NCBI RefSeq assembly: GCF_022827545.1
Contig: NZ_CP094669.1
Location: 1,516,001 to 1,580,000, forward strand
Length of the DNA stretch: 64,000 bases
Direction: 5' to 3'
Origin: Hymenobacter tibetensis
GTDB taxonomy: Bacteria > Bacteroidota > Bacteroidia > Cytophagales > Hymenobacteraceae
Shown: piece by piece, positions 50,035 to 59,013 of the stretch
How the letters are laid out: each line of letters opens with the position of its first letter
How positions within the stretch are numbered: the first letter of the stretch is position 1
The notes under the pieces: generated by a model
The model's database searches: none
The model's input: the letters and a program-made list of their open reading frames with translations, nothing else
What the model was told of the DNA's origin: nothing
Position numbers and translations under genes: made by a program

Positions 50035-51213
50035 CTAAATCTCCAGTTGGAAGTAGCCCCCTTGGCCTTTCAAGGATGATTGACGGATAACTAAGTCACC
50101 GGAAACAACGAATGTGCGGGGCTTGAAAAGGTCCCTCTGCTGAATCTGTTCCAGAAACAAGCGGGCGGCGTGCTGGCCCAGGCGGTAGGGGTGCAGGTTG
50201 ACGGTAGTGAGGCCTGGCTCTACTAAGGCCGCCAGAAACTCGTCGCCGAAGCCCACTACCGCAACGTCCTGCGGCACGCGCAGGCCTCGCCGCTTTAGTT
50301 CCAGCATGATATCGAAGGCGTTGCGGTAGTTGATGGCAAAAATGGCATCGGGCGGCTCAGGCAGTGCTAGCCAAGTGTCAAGCGCCGCCAACGCCGACTC
50401 AGCCTGAAAGTCGCTGTGCACTTCATACTCTGGCCGTATTGGCATGCGGTAGCGCTTCAGCGCGCTTTGGTGGCCACTAATGCGCTGCCGGCTGATAAGC
50501 AACGACTCGGGGCCCGCCAGAATGGCGATGCGCTGGCACCCTTCCTGAATCAGGTGTTCGGTTACGGCGTAGGCGCCACCCCAGTCGTCGAGCACCACTT
50601 GGGCGCTATCCACTTCGTTGCACACCCGGTCGAAGTGCACGATGGGGGTGCCGCGGTTGGCGTGTTGTGTTACGTGGTCGAAGTTCTCGGTGTCGCGGGA
50701 GTGGCAAATCAGGAGCCCATCCACCCGGCTGGCAATCAGTGCCTGCACGTTGCTAACCTCCATGTCGTACGACTCTTTGGACTGGCAAATCATGACGCGG
50801 TAGCCGGCTTCGGCAGCCACTTGCTGAATGCCACTCACGGCTGTAGCAAAGAAGGGGCGCTCGATGTCGGGAATAACCACGCCGATGGTGTGGGTGGCGC
50901 TGCTCTTTAAGCTTTGCGCCAGCAGGTTCGGTTGATAGTCGAGTTGGCGTGCTACGTCAATAATGGCCTGCCGGGTATTGGAGTTGATGTCGGAGTGCCC
51001 ATTGAGGGCTCGTGATACTGTAGACGGCGCAACACCTAGTACCTTTGCCACGTCGCTGATGGTGGTTTGGTGGCGCTTGCGTTCTGGTGCTGGCAGTGCC
51101 TTCGGGTCGGTGAAATGACAGTTGCAGGCTTTGCAAAAGAACCGTTGGCGGCCCCGAATAAACCCTGCACGCTTCACCTCATCGGCCGAATGGCACCTCG
51201 TGCATTTCATCAT
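50035..51213 (-). CDS. LacI family regulator with an N-terminal zinc ribbon
   Basis: 392 residues. Residues 1-40 form a zinc ribbon (C4-x2-C7, C27-x2-C30) with GRQRFFCKACNCHFT, like the N-terminus of IS1-type transposase InsA. The LacI helix-turn-helix follows at about 50 (TTISDVAKVLGVAPSTVSRAL, positions 50-70), including the hinge SRALNGHSDIN. The rest is the periplasmic-binding-like sensor domain (THTIGVVIPDIERPFFA, DAIFAINYRNAFDIML, DVAVVGFGDEF). It is divergent from uxuA, and LacI-like half-sites lie in the shared intergenic DNA, so it probably represses this xylan/uronate operon and responds to a uronate-derived sugar. Confidence 0.88.
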   Translation of the reverse strand: MMKCTRCHSADEVKRAGFIRGRQRFFCKACNCHFTDPKALPAPERKRHQTTISDVAKVLGVAPSTVSRALNGHSDINSNTRQAIIDVARQLDYQPNLLAQSLKSSATHTIGVVIPDIERPFFATAVSGIQQVAAEAGYRVMICQSKESYDMEVSNVQALIASRVDGLLICHSRDTENFDHVTQHANRGTPIVHFDRVCNEVDSAQVVLDDWGGAYAVTEHLIQEGCQRIAILAGPESLLISRQRISGHQSALKRYRMPIRPEYEVHSDFQAESALAALDTWLALPEPPDAIFAINYRNAFDIMLELKRRGLRVPQDVAVVGFGDEFLAALVEPGLTTVNLHPYRLGQHAARLFLEQIQQRDLFKPRTFVVSGDLVIRQSSLKGQGGYFQLEI

Positions 51214-51543
51214 ATGGTAAATGGTATTATTATCAAATACCAGGTTAGAAGTGGGTGGGAGAGAGCAAAAAGATCGTTTAATTATTTGAAGATAATCTAC
51301 GAAAAATTTTTACCGCTCCATGCTTTCGAGAATAGCTATCGAAACCGTTTCCGGTAACGTTTCCGATATTTTTATTTGTAAAACAGCGCGTTAAGGGGGT
51401 TTTTGGATGCGTGAAAATGAGAATCGCTCTTTTATATTCGAGAGCAGGTAGCTCTTACGGGGGCTAAACGGTTTTTCCAGTGTTCTTCTGCTTGATACTG
51501 GTGAAACAATCAATTGATTGTAATTTTCCGCTATATTTTCTCC
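51214..51543. promoter_or_regulatory. Divergent control region with LacI-like operators
   Basis: 330 bases between the divergent regulator and uxuA. GAAACCGTTTC (51341-51351) is an 11-base palindrome, and GGTAACGTTTCC (51353-51364) is a 10-of-12 palindrome with the central CG typical of LacI-family operators; they are back to back. Downstream, TATATTTTC (51532-51540) just before the ATG at 51544 resembles a -7 box. The two operators are about 165 bases from that box, so repression might involve looping or the regulator's own promoter. Confidence 0.6.
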
Positions 51544-52806
51544 ATGCTGCACACGATGCGCTGGTTCGGGCCTCAGGACCCAACGTCGCTGTTTTCGATT
51601 CGTCAGGCAGGCTGTGCTGGCATAGTTACCGCCCTGCACCAACTGCCGGTAGGGGCTGTTTGGCCTGTGGAAGCCATTCAGGAGCGCCAGCAGCTAATTG
51701 AGGCCGACAACGCGCGCTACGCGCCGTTGCACTGGGTGGTAGTGGAAAGCTTGCCTGTGCACGAAGACATCAAGAAAGGCTTGCCCTCGCGCACGCAGTA
51801 CATCAACAACTATAAGGAGTCGTTGCGCAACTTGGCGGCCTGCGGCATCCGCACGGTGTGCTACAATTTCATGCCCGTGCTGGACTGGTCGCGCACCAAC
51901 CTCAGCTACGAAATGCCAGATGGCTCACGGGCTCTGCGCTTTGTGTGGCAGGACTTTGCCGTCTTCGACTTGTGCATTCTGCGCCGCCCCACTGCCGAGG
52001 CTGATTATGAGCCAGCGGTAGTAAGCGCCGCCCACGAGCAGTTTGCCGCTATGTCGGACACTGAGCGCGCGGAACTCACCAACACCGTACTATTAGGCCT
52101 GCCTGGTTCCGAGGAAGCATTCAAGCTTGATAATTTCCAGAGCCTGCTCAATGAGTACGCGGCTATTGATGCCAAGCAGCTCCGCGAAAACCTATATTAC
52201 TTTTTGCGCGAGATAGGGCCAGTAGCCGAAGAAGTAGGTGTGAACCTGTGCATTCACCCCGACGATCCGCCGTACCCGCTGCTCGGTTTGCCCCGCGTGG
52301 TAAGCACCGAAGCCGACCTGCTGGGGTTGTACAGTGCGTACAACTCGCCGGTGAATGGCCTGACCTTTTGCACGGGCTCATTAGGCGTGCGCTCCGATAA
52401 CGACTTACCTGGCATGGTTCGGCGCCTCGGCCACCGGATTCACTTCGTACACCTGCGGGCCACTAAACGCGAAGAAAACCCGCGCAATTTCCACGAGGCC
52501 GACCACCTGACCGGCGATGTGGACATGTACGCGGTGGTGCGGGCGCTGGTAGAAGAAGAACTACAGCGGGCCCGCAACGGCAACGCCAACCCCCACTTGC
52601 CCATGCGCCCCGACCATGGCCACCAGATGCTCGACGACCTGACCAGTGGCAAAAGAACTTACCCTGGATACTCCGCCATCGGGCGGCTACGCGGGCTGGC
52701 TGAGCTGCGCGGTTTGGAGCTAGGTATCCGCCGCAGTTTGCTAGCCGCAGAAAAGAACCCACCGGGTAGTCTCCGCTCCGAATCCTACGTGCCTCGCTTC
52801 GTTTAA
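51544..52806 (+). CDS. uxuA: Mannonate dehydratase
   Basis: 420 residues. N-terminal MRWFGPQDPTSLFSIRQAG and ALHQLPVGAVWP, then WVVVESLPVHEDIKKGL and CYNFMPVLDWSRTNL, and metal-binding NLCIHPDDPPYPLLGLPR, VHLRATKR, and PDHGHQMLDD are diagnostic for UxuA. It dehydrates D-mannonate to 2-keto-3-deoxy-D-gluconate in hexuronate breakdown. The ATG at 51544 is used; an ATG four codons on (51556) is also plausible. It is the first gene of the operon, 24 bases from the GH67 gene. Start is 16 bases after the likely -7 box. Confidence 0.95.
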   Translation: MLHTMRWFGPQDPTSLFSIRQAGCAGIVTALHQLPVGAVWPVEAIQERQQLIEADNARYAPLHWVVVESLPVHEDIKKGLPSRTQYINNYKESLRNLAACGIRTVCYNFMPVLDWSRTNLSYEMPDGSRALRFVWQDFAVFDLCILRRPTAEADYEPAVVSAAHEQFAAMSDTERAELTNTVLLGLPGSEEAFKLDNFQSLLNEYAAIDAKQLRENLYYFLREIGPVAEEVGVNLCIHPDDPPYPLLGLPRVVSTEADLLGLYSAYNSPVNGLTFCTGSLGVRSDNDLPGMVRRLGHRIHFVHLRATKREENPRNFHEADHLTGDVDMYAVVRALVEEELQRARNGNANPHLPMRPDHGHQMLDDLTSGKRTYPGYSAIGRLRGLAELRGLELGIRRSLLAAEKNPPGSLRSESYVPRFV

Positions 52807-52830
52807 TTGCCCCGCCCCGCCTTCCCACCT

Positions 52831-54933
52831 ATGCTACTTCGCTCCCTACTGCTACTGCTTCTCATTGCAGCCCCAACCCTCGGGCGTGCCGATGATGGCT
52901 ACCGTCTATGGCTGAAATATGATCAGCTTTCTGACGCTGGCCTGCGCAAAGCGTGGCAGGGGCAAGCACGGGGCATAGTACTGGAATCGGCGGCCACGCC
53001 TACGCTGCAAACGGCTGCCAACGAACTGCAACTTGGATTGCAGGGCCTGCTAGGGCAGCCAGTGGCCGTGGGAAATAAGGCAGGCGGCAAAGGACAAATT
53101 CGGTTGCGGGTGGCCCCCAATCCGGCTCTTGGCAAAGAAGGATACCGGGTATCCACGCAAAAAAACGGATTGGAAATCACGGGGCCTACGGATGCGGCTG
53201 TGCTCTACGGGTGCTATGCCTTGCTCCGCCACGTGCAAACCGGGCAGCGCCCTGGCAACCTAAGTTTAAGCAGCCAGCCCCGCATTCAGTACCGCCTGCT
53301 CAACCACTGGGACAACCCCAACGGCACCGTAGAGCGCGGCTACGCGGGTTCCTCTATGTGGAAGTGGTACGAACTGCCCGAGCGCATTGACCCACGCTAC
53401 CAGGATTATGCTCGCGCCAATGCCTCTATTGGCATCAATGGCGTAGTGCTCAACAACGTAAACGCCAGCGCCCGCTACCTCACCACCGAATACCTGCAAA
53501 AGGTAGCCGCCGTGGCGGGGGTGCTCCGGCCTTATGGCATCAAGGTGTACCTCTCCGTGCTGTGGGCTGCGCCTAAAGTAATTGGCGGCCTGCCGACGTC
53601 GGACCCGCTCGACCCCAAGGTTAAGCAGTGGTGGACCGCTCGGACCAACGAAATCTATAAAACCATCCCCGATTTCGGAGGCTTTCTGGTGAAAGCTAAC
53701 TCGGAAGGGGAGCCTGGTCCGCAAGACTACGGCCGCAACCACGCCGACGGAGCCAATATGTTGGCTGAGGCGTTGGGCCAGCACGAAGGCGTAGTGATGT
53801 GGCGGGCCTTTGTATATAAAGCTAATTCCAAGGGCGACCGGTTCAAAGAAGCCTATCAGGAGTTCCAACCACTCGACGGCAAGTTTGCCCCGAAAGTGCT
53901 GGTGCAAGTGAAAAACGGCCCCATCGATTTTCAGTCGCGCGAGCCGTTCCACCCGCTGTTTGGGGCCATGCCCCGCACCCCGCTGGTGCTGGAAGTACAA
54001 CTCACGCAAGAATACTTAGGGTTTGCGACACACCTAGTGTATCTGGGGCCCCTTATCAAGGAATGCCTGGAAGCCGACACGCACACCCAAGGACCTGGCT
54101 CCACAGTGGCGAAAGTAGTGGACGGCAGCCTGGAGAAGCACAGCGTTAGTGGCATTGCCGGCGTAGCCAATATCGGCTCGGACCGCAACTGGACCGGCCA
54201 CCCAGTAGGGCAGGCCAACTGGTATGCTTACGGCCGCCTCGCCTGGGACCATACCCTGAGTTCGGCGGCTATTAGTGAGGAATGGACGCGCATGACCCTA
54301 ACCCGCGAACCTACGGCTGTAGCTAGCATCACGCAGGTACTTAATCAGTCGCGCAACATCTATGTGCGCTACACTACGCCGCTGGGCTTGCACCACATCA
54401 TGGGGCAGAGCATCCATTATGGCCCGGAGCCTTGGCTTTCGCAGAGCGCCCGGCCCGACTGGACCTCGGTGTATTACCACAAGGCCGATTCAGCTGGTTT
54501 GGGTTTCGACCGGACAGCACGCGGCTCCAATGCCTTGGCGTTGTATGCGCCCGGCGTGCGTCAGTTGTGGGGCAACCCCGCTACTTGCCCCCCCGATTAC
54601 CTGTTATGGTTCCACCACGTGGGATGGAAGCAGCAGCTTAGCACTGGCCGCACCCTTTGGAACGAACTATGCACCCGCTACTATTCCGGCGCCGATTCGG
54701 TGCTCTGGATGCAGCGGCAATGGGAGCAAGCCAAGCCTGCCCTCGACCCGGAACTGTACACCGATGTTGCTTCCCGTCTGCGCATCCAGCACCGCGAGGC
54801 GCTGTGGTGGCGCGATGCGTGCGTGCTTTACTTCCAAACTTTTTCGCGGCAGCCGCTACCCTCTGGTCTTACGCCACCCACTCGCCCTCTAACCGAGGTC
54901 AAGGAGATAGTGGATATCTACCAGCTGCGTTAA
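52831..54933 (+). CDS. Alpha-glucuronidase, glycoside hydrolase family 67
   Basis: 700 residues, exported (MLLRSLLLLLLIAAPTLGRA). GH67 layout: an N-terminal beta domain (LESAATPTLQTAANELQLGLQ, residues 45-65), a TIM barrel with FLVKANSEGEPGPQDYGR (catalytic acid Glu) and LVQVKNGPIDFQSREPF, then the C-terminal helical domain (LLWFHHVGW, TRYYSGADSVLWMQRQW). It removes 4-O-methyl-glucuronic acid from the non-reducing end of xylo-oligosaccharides. The product glucuronate feeds the next steps via uxuA, so operon context is consistent. It is probably periplasmic. Confidence 0.95.
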   Translation: MLLRSLLLLLLIAAPTLGRADDGYRLWLKYDQLSDAGLRKAWQGQARGIVLESAATPTLQTAANELQLGLQGLLGQPVAVGNKAGGKGQIRLRVAPNPALGKEGYRVSTQKNGLEITGPTDAAVLYGCYALLRHVQTGQRPGNLSLSSQPRIQYRLLNHWDNPNGTVERGYAGSSMWKWYELPERIDPRYQDYARANASIGINGVVLNNVNASARYLTTEYLQKVAAVAGVLRPYGIKVYLSVLWAAPKVIGGLPTSDPLDPKVKQWWTARTNEIYKTIPDFGGFLVKANSEGEPGPQDYGRNHADGANMLAEALGQHEGVVMWRAFVYKANSKGDRFKEAYQEFQPLDGKFAPKVLVQVKNGPIDFQSREPFHPLFGAMPRTPLVLEVQLTQEYLGFATHLVYLGPLIKECLEADTHTQGPGSTVAKVVDGSLEKHSVSGIAGVANIGSDRNWTGHPVGQANWYAYGRLAWDHTLSSAAISEEWTRMTLTREPTAVASITQVLNQSRNIYVRYTTPLGLHHIMGQSIHYGPEPWLSQSARPDWTSVYYHKADSAGLGFDRTARGSNALALYAPGVRQLWGNPATCPPDYLLWFHHVGWKQQLSTGRTLWNELCTRYYSGADSVLWMQRQWEQAKPALDPELYTDVASRLRIQHREALWWRDACVLYFQTFSRQPLPSGLTPPTRPLTEVKEIVDIYQLR

Positions 54934-54968
54934 TCTTCTACTCCTCCCGGCTTCTTATTTCCTGCTTT

Positions 54969-55781
54969 ATGTCACATCTCGAGTCTTTTCCCACCACTGA
55001 TACTCAACCCAACGGACTGCATCAGCCCAACCCTTTTTCACTGGAAGGCAAGCTTGCCCTTGTTACCGGCGGGGGCACGGGTATTGGTCTGGAAATAGCC
55101 CGCTGCATGGCTGTGGCTGGTGCCACCGTCATCATCACGGGGCGCCGCGAAGGGGTGTTGCAGGATGCCGTAGCCGACCTCGGCGAATCAGTGCATTACC
55201 TCACCAACGACGTCTGCGAGCTAGACAAACTGGAAGGACTTGTGGCGCATATTGAAGCCACTTATGGCCCGCTGGACATCCTGGTCAATAATGCCGGGGT
55301 GAACATGAAAAAGCCAGCGCTGGAGGTAACCGATGATGAATTCAACCGCATCATTCAAACCAATTTGAATGCAGTATTTGCCTTGACCCGGGCTTGTGGC
55401 AAGCGCATGGTAGCCCGCCGCAGCGGGGTTATTCTGATGATATCCTCGATGGCGGCTTACTACGGCATCGACCGGGTAGTGGCTTATGCGGCGTCCAAGT
55501 CGGCGGTGGAAGGCATTGTGAAAGTGCTGGCTTCGGAGTTTTCCAAAGACAATGTGCGGGTAAACGCAATTGCACCAGGATTCATTGAAACCGAGATGAG
55601 CCGCAAGGCCATGAACTCCGACCCTGACCGCCGCGACCGGGCTATGCGCCGCACACCCATGGGCAAATTCGGTCAACCGCAAGACATCGGTCATGCAGCT
55701 GTTTTCTTGGCCTCGGAAGCGGCACGGTACATCACGGGGGCTTCCCTACCCGTGGATGGTGGCAATTCCATAGGCTTTTAA
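54969..55781 (+). CDS. SDR family oxidoreductase, probable D-mannonate oxidoreductase
   Basis: 270 residues. Rossmann cofactor motif LVTGGGTGIGLEIAR (about residue 33), NNAGV, the catalytic Ser (MISSMAAYYG) and Tyr-x-x-x-Lys (VVAYAASKSAVEG), and the C-terminal PVDGGNS. The 26-residue Ser/Pro-rich N-terminus is unusual. Between GH67 and SusC, and downstream of uxuA, it is most likely the fructuronate/mannonate oxidoreductase of the uronate path, replacing the long-chain UxuB dehydrogenase. This identification is from context, as related SDRs act on many alcohols. Confidence 0.85.
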   Translation: MSHLESFPTTDTQPNGLHQPNPFSLEGKLALVTGGGTGIGLEIARCMAVAGATVIITGRREGVLQDAVADLGESVHYLTNDVCELDKLEGLVAHIEATYGPLDILVNNAGVNMKKPALEVTDDEFNRIIQTNLNAVFALTRACGKRMVARRSGVILMISSMAAYYGIDRVVAYAASKSAVEGIVKVLASEFSKDNVRVNAIAPGFIETEMSRKAMNSDPDRRDRAMRRTPMGKFGQPQDIGHAAVFLASEAARYITGASLPVDGGNSIGF

Positions 55782-55815
55782 TTTTTAAAAACTTTACCAT
55801 AAAATCCCACACATC

Positions 55816-58800
55816 ATGCACTTACCAATACGCAAAGCGGCGTTGCGCTTAAGCCTGCCGCTAGCTACGGCTGTCGGGCTGCCTATTGCCAGCCTCTTAT
55901 TCCCTACTTCTTACGCCCTGGCGCAAGAAGCGCAAACGATTTCCGGTAAGGTAACCAGTGAGGAAGGCGAAGGCCTGCCCGGCGTAACCGTACTGCAAAA
56001 GGGCACCACGAATGGTGTATCAACCAACAGCGACGGAGGATTTACCCTGAGTGCTCCAAATGGTAGTACGTTGGTATTTAGCGCTATCGGTTTTGTTAGC
56101 CAGCAGGCAATCGTTTCCGGTCCCACGCTCAATGTCAAGCTCGCGACGAACACCAAAGCGCTGGACGAGGTAGTGGTAGTTGGATACGGTACCCAAAGAA
56201 AAAGCCAGGTAACGGGCGCTATTTCTTCGGTTGATGAGCAGTCGTTGCGCGATGTGCCGGTGGCCAACATTGGCCAGGCGCTGCAAGGCCGGGCAGCCGG
56301 TATCACCATTGCCAGCAACGGCACCGCACCGGGCCAGTCGCCTACCATTCGTATTCGGGGTAACCGCTCGTTTTCGGGTTCCAACGACCCGCTGCTGGTA
56401 GTGGATGGCGTACCATATGATGGCAGCATCAACGACTTGAACCCTGACGATATTACCTCGCTGGAAGTGCTGAAAGATGCTTCCTCAACGGCCATTTACG
56501 GTGCGCGTGGTGCCAACGGCGTTATCCTGATTACCACCCGCCGCGGTAAGAGCGGAGCCCCCAAGGCGACGTATAGCGGCTACTATGGCTCGAAAAGAGC
56601 TTACGGTAAGTTTGACATCCAGAACGGTGAGGAGTTCTACAACTATCGTCTCGAAGCTTTCCGCGCCCAGAATCCTAATTTCAATCCTGACCCTAACATC
56701 TCCCCTACGTTCCTGACGGCCGACGAGCGGGCCAACTATGAGGCTGGCCGGACCACCGATTACCAGGATCAGCTGTTGCAAAACGGCCACATTCAAAACC
56801 ACTCTCTAGGAGTGAGTGGCGGCACCGATATCACCCAGTACTCGGCGTCGTTGGGCTACTATGATGAAACCGGTATTGTGCCGGTGCAGCGCTTCCGTCG
56901 TTACTCGGTACGCGGCACGCTGGATCAGCAGATTGGCACGCGAGTGAAAGTGGGTTTGAACTCGCTCAATACCTTCTCCAACGAGAACGACCCGAACGTT
57001 AACGTTCTGAACCAGATTGTAACTACTAGTCCCCTGGCTTCGGCATATGATGCCAATGGCCAGTTGGTGCTCTACCCGAACGGCGACAACGCCGGCTCTA
57101 ACCCGCTGACTTTGTACGTGCCAGATGCGCACCTCGACCGTCGCCGTCGCCTGCGCAGCTTCAACAGCCTGTACGGACAAGTGAACATTCTGAAAGGGCT
57201 GGATTACCGCCTGAACGTGGGCCTCGATGGCCGTACGCAGGCCGATGACAGCTTCTACGCTTCAGTTACTCCACAAAACGGCGGTGGCCTCAACACAGCG
57301 AGCAGCGGCTCCAGCATTGCCTACAACCTGCTGGCGGAAAACATCCTGACCTACAACCGCAACTTTGCCGAGAAGCACGACCTGAACGTGACGGCTTTGT
57401 ATAGCCGCCAAACCTACCATACCGATGGGTTTGGAGGAGCAGTGCAAGGTACCTTGGCCGACTATCAGCTCAACACCAACTTGGCTGCTGGTACGCCTAC
57501 TCGGGTGAACAACCCCACGCAGCCAGTGGACTGGGCGCTTGAGTCGTACATGGGCCGTGTGAACTACGCCTTTGATAACCGGTATTCGGCCACATTGACG
57601 ATACGCTACGACGGTTCGTCGCGCTTGGCCCCCGGCAACAAATACAAGCCGTTTCCTTCGGCCGCTGTGGCCTGGAACATTGCCAACGAGTCGTTCCTGA
57701 AGGATTACAGCCAAATCAGCACCCTGAAACTGCGGGCCAGCTTGGGCCGCGTGGGTAGCACTGCCGTGAACCCGTACCAGACGCAAGGCTCTCTGTCGTC
57801 CGGACTAGGCTCGGGTCTTTATAACTACGGCGCCACGGGTGCAGTAGGGGTGGTGCCAGCCAACATTCCGAACCCTAACCTGGGCTGGGAATACACCACT
57901 ACCACCAACTTTGGTTTGGACTTCGGCTTCCTCGACAACCGCCTCTCGGGTAGCGTAGAAGTGTACCAGCAGCGCACCAGCGACCTGCTGCTACCGGATG
58001 CTTTGCCAACGGCCAGCGGCTACGGCTCGTTCGTCCGCAACGCCGGCGAAACCCAGAACCGCGGCGTCGAGATTTCGCTTACCACCCAAAACCTGCGCCC
58101 CAAGAATGCTGACGGCTTCGAGTGGAGCACCGACTGGAACTTCACGGTTAACCGCGAGAAAGTACTGGACCTGAACTTGTACAACGCCGACGGCAGCGAG
58201 CGAGACGATATTGGCAACCAGCGCTTTATCGGTCAGCCACTGTATGTGATCTACGATTACAAGAAAATTGGCATCTGGCAGACGTCGGAAGCCGATGAGG
58301 CCCGCAAGTTCAATACGAAGCCCGGCCAGATCAAGGTGGAAGACGTAGACGGCAATGGCACTATCAACGCCAACGACCGGGTGGTGGTTGGTTCGCGCCA
58401 GCCGAAGTTTGAAGCCGGTCTAACCAACCGTTTCCGTTTCAAAGGCCTCGACCTGACCATTGTAGCCCTGACCCGCGTGGGCGCTACCGTAGTTGACCCG
58501 TATTCGTTTGGTCCTAGCTACTACGCCACCAACACAGGCCGTCGTAACCAGTTGAACTTCAACTACTGGACGCCTACCAACCCAAGCAACGAGTATCCGC
58601 AGCCCGACCAGAGCGTGCGTGCCAACGAATGGCCTACCTACGGCTCCACACTGGGCTACCACAGCGGCACGTTCATTAAAGTGCGCAGCATAGACCTAGG
58701 CTACACGCTGCCTGCTACCTGGGCTCAATCAGCTTTGATGAGCTCGGCCCGCATCTACGTGCAAGTTCAGAACCCACTTATCTGGGCGAAGGACAGCTAC

Positions 58801-58956
58801 TTCCAGCGCAACAAGGCCATCGACCCAGATGCCCTGTCGTATTCGAGCCGCTTCAACACCAGCGCTGGTGTAACGGCAGCTAACATCGAATTCCAAGGCG
58901 GTAGCAACTACCCCGTAACGCGCTCCTTCATCGTGGGTGTGAACCTCGGCTTCTAG
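55816..58956 (+). CDS. SusC/RagA family TonB-linked outer membrane protein
   Basis: 1046 residues. Signal peptide (LLFPTSYALAQ), a carboxypeptidase-regulatory-like domain (ISGKVTSEEGEGLPGVTVLQ), a TonB box (LDEVVVVGYGTQRK), plug (PTIRIRGNRSF, DPLLVVDGVPYDG, VLKDASSTAIYGARGANGVI) and a long barrel ending in YPVTRSFIVGVNLGF. It imports oligosaccharides in a SusCD pedal-bin complex powered by TonB. Transcribed with the enzymes before it and SusD after it. Length and order of parts are normal. Confidence 0.96.
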   Translation: MHLPIRKAALRLSLPLATAVGLPIASLLFPTSYALAQEAQTISGKVTSEEGEGLPGVTVLQKGTTNGVSTNSDGGFTLSAPNGSTLVFSAIGFVSQQAIVSGPTLNVKLATNTKALDEVVVVGYGTQRKSQVTGAISSVDEQSLRDVPVANIGQALQGRAAGITIASNGTAPGQSPTIRIRGNRSFSGSNDPLLVVDGVPYDGSINDLNPDDITSLEVLKDASSTAIYGARGANGVILITTRRGKSGAPKATYSGYYGSKRAYGKFDIQNGEEFYNYRLEAFRAQNPNFNPDPNISPTFLTADERANYEAGRTTDYQDQLLQNGHIQNHSLGVSGGTDITQYSASLGYYDETGIVPVQRFRRYSVRGTLDQQIGTRVKVGLNSLNTFSNENDPNVNVLNQIVTTSPLASAYDANGQLVLYPNGDNAGSNPLTLYVPDAHLDRRRRLRSFNSLYGQVNILKGLDYRLNVGLDGRTQADDSFYASVTPQNGGGLNTASSGSSIAYNLLAENILTYNRNFAEKHDLNVTALYSRQTYHTDGFGGAVQGTLADYQLNTNLAAGTPTRVNNPTQPVDWALESYMGRVNYAFDNRYSATLTIRYDGSSRLAPGNKYKPFPSAAVAWNIANESFLKDYSQISTLKLRASLGRVGSTAVNPYQTQGSLSSGLGSGLYNYGATGAVGVVPANIPNPNLGWEYTTTTNFGLDFGFLDNRLSGSVEVYQQRTSDLLLPDALPTASGYGSFVRNAGETQNRGVEISLTTQNLRPKNADGFEWSTDWNFTVNREKVLDLNLYNADGSERDDIGNQRFIGQPLYVIYDYKKIGIWQTSEADEARKFNTKPGQIKVEDVDGNGTINANDRVVVGSRQPKFEAGLTNRFRFKGLDLTIVALTRVGATVVDPYSFGPSYYATNTGRRNQLNFNYWTPTNPSNEYPQPDQSVRANEWPTYGSTLGYHSGTFIKVRSIDLGYTLPATWAQSALMSSARIYVQVQNPLIWAKDSYFQRNKAIDPDALSYSSRFNTSAGVTAANIEFQGGSNYPVTRSFIVGVNLGF

Positions 58957-59013
58957 GAGTAACTGCCCTTTTTTGTCAACCAATCAAATTTCCAGCGCCA
59001 CGCGCTACTTTAT

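Noticed and set aside
54657..54968. N-terminal extension of the SDR gene
   Set aside because: The frame overlaps the GH67 coding region and translates to Cys/Arg-rich non-protein; the ATG at 54969 starts a normal SDR.
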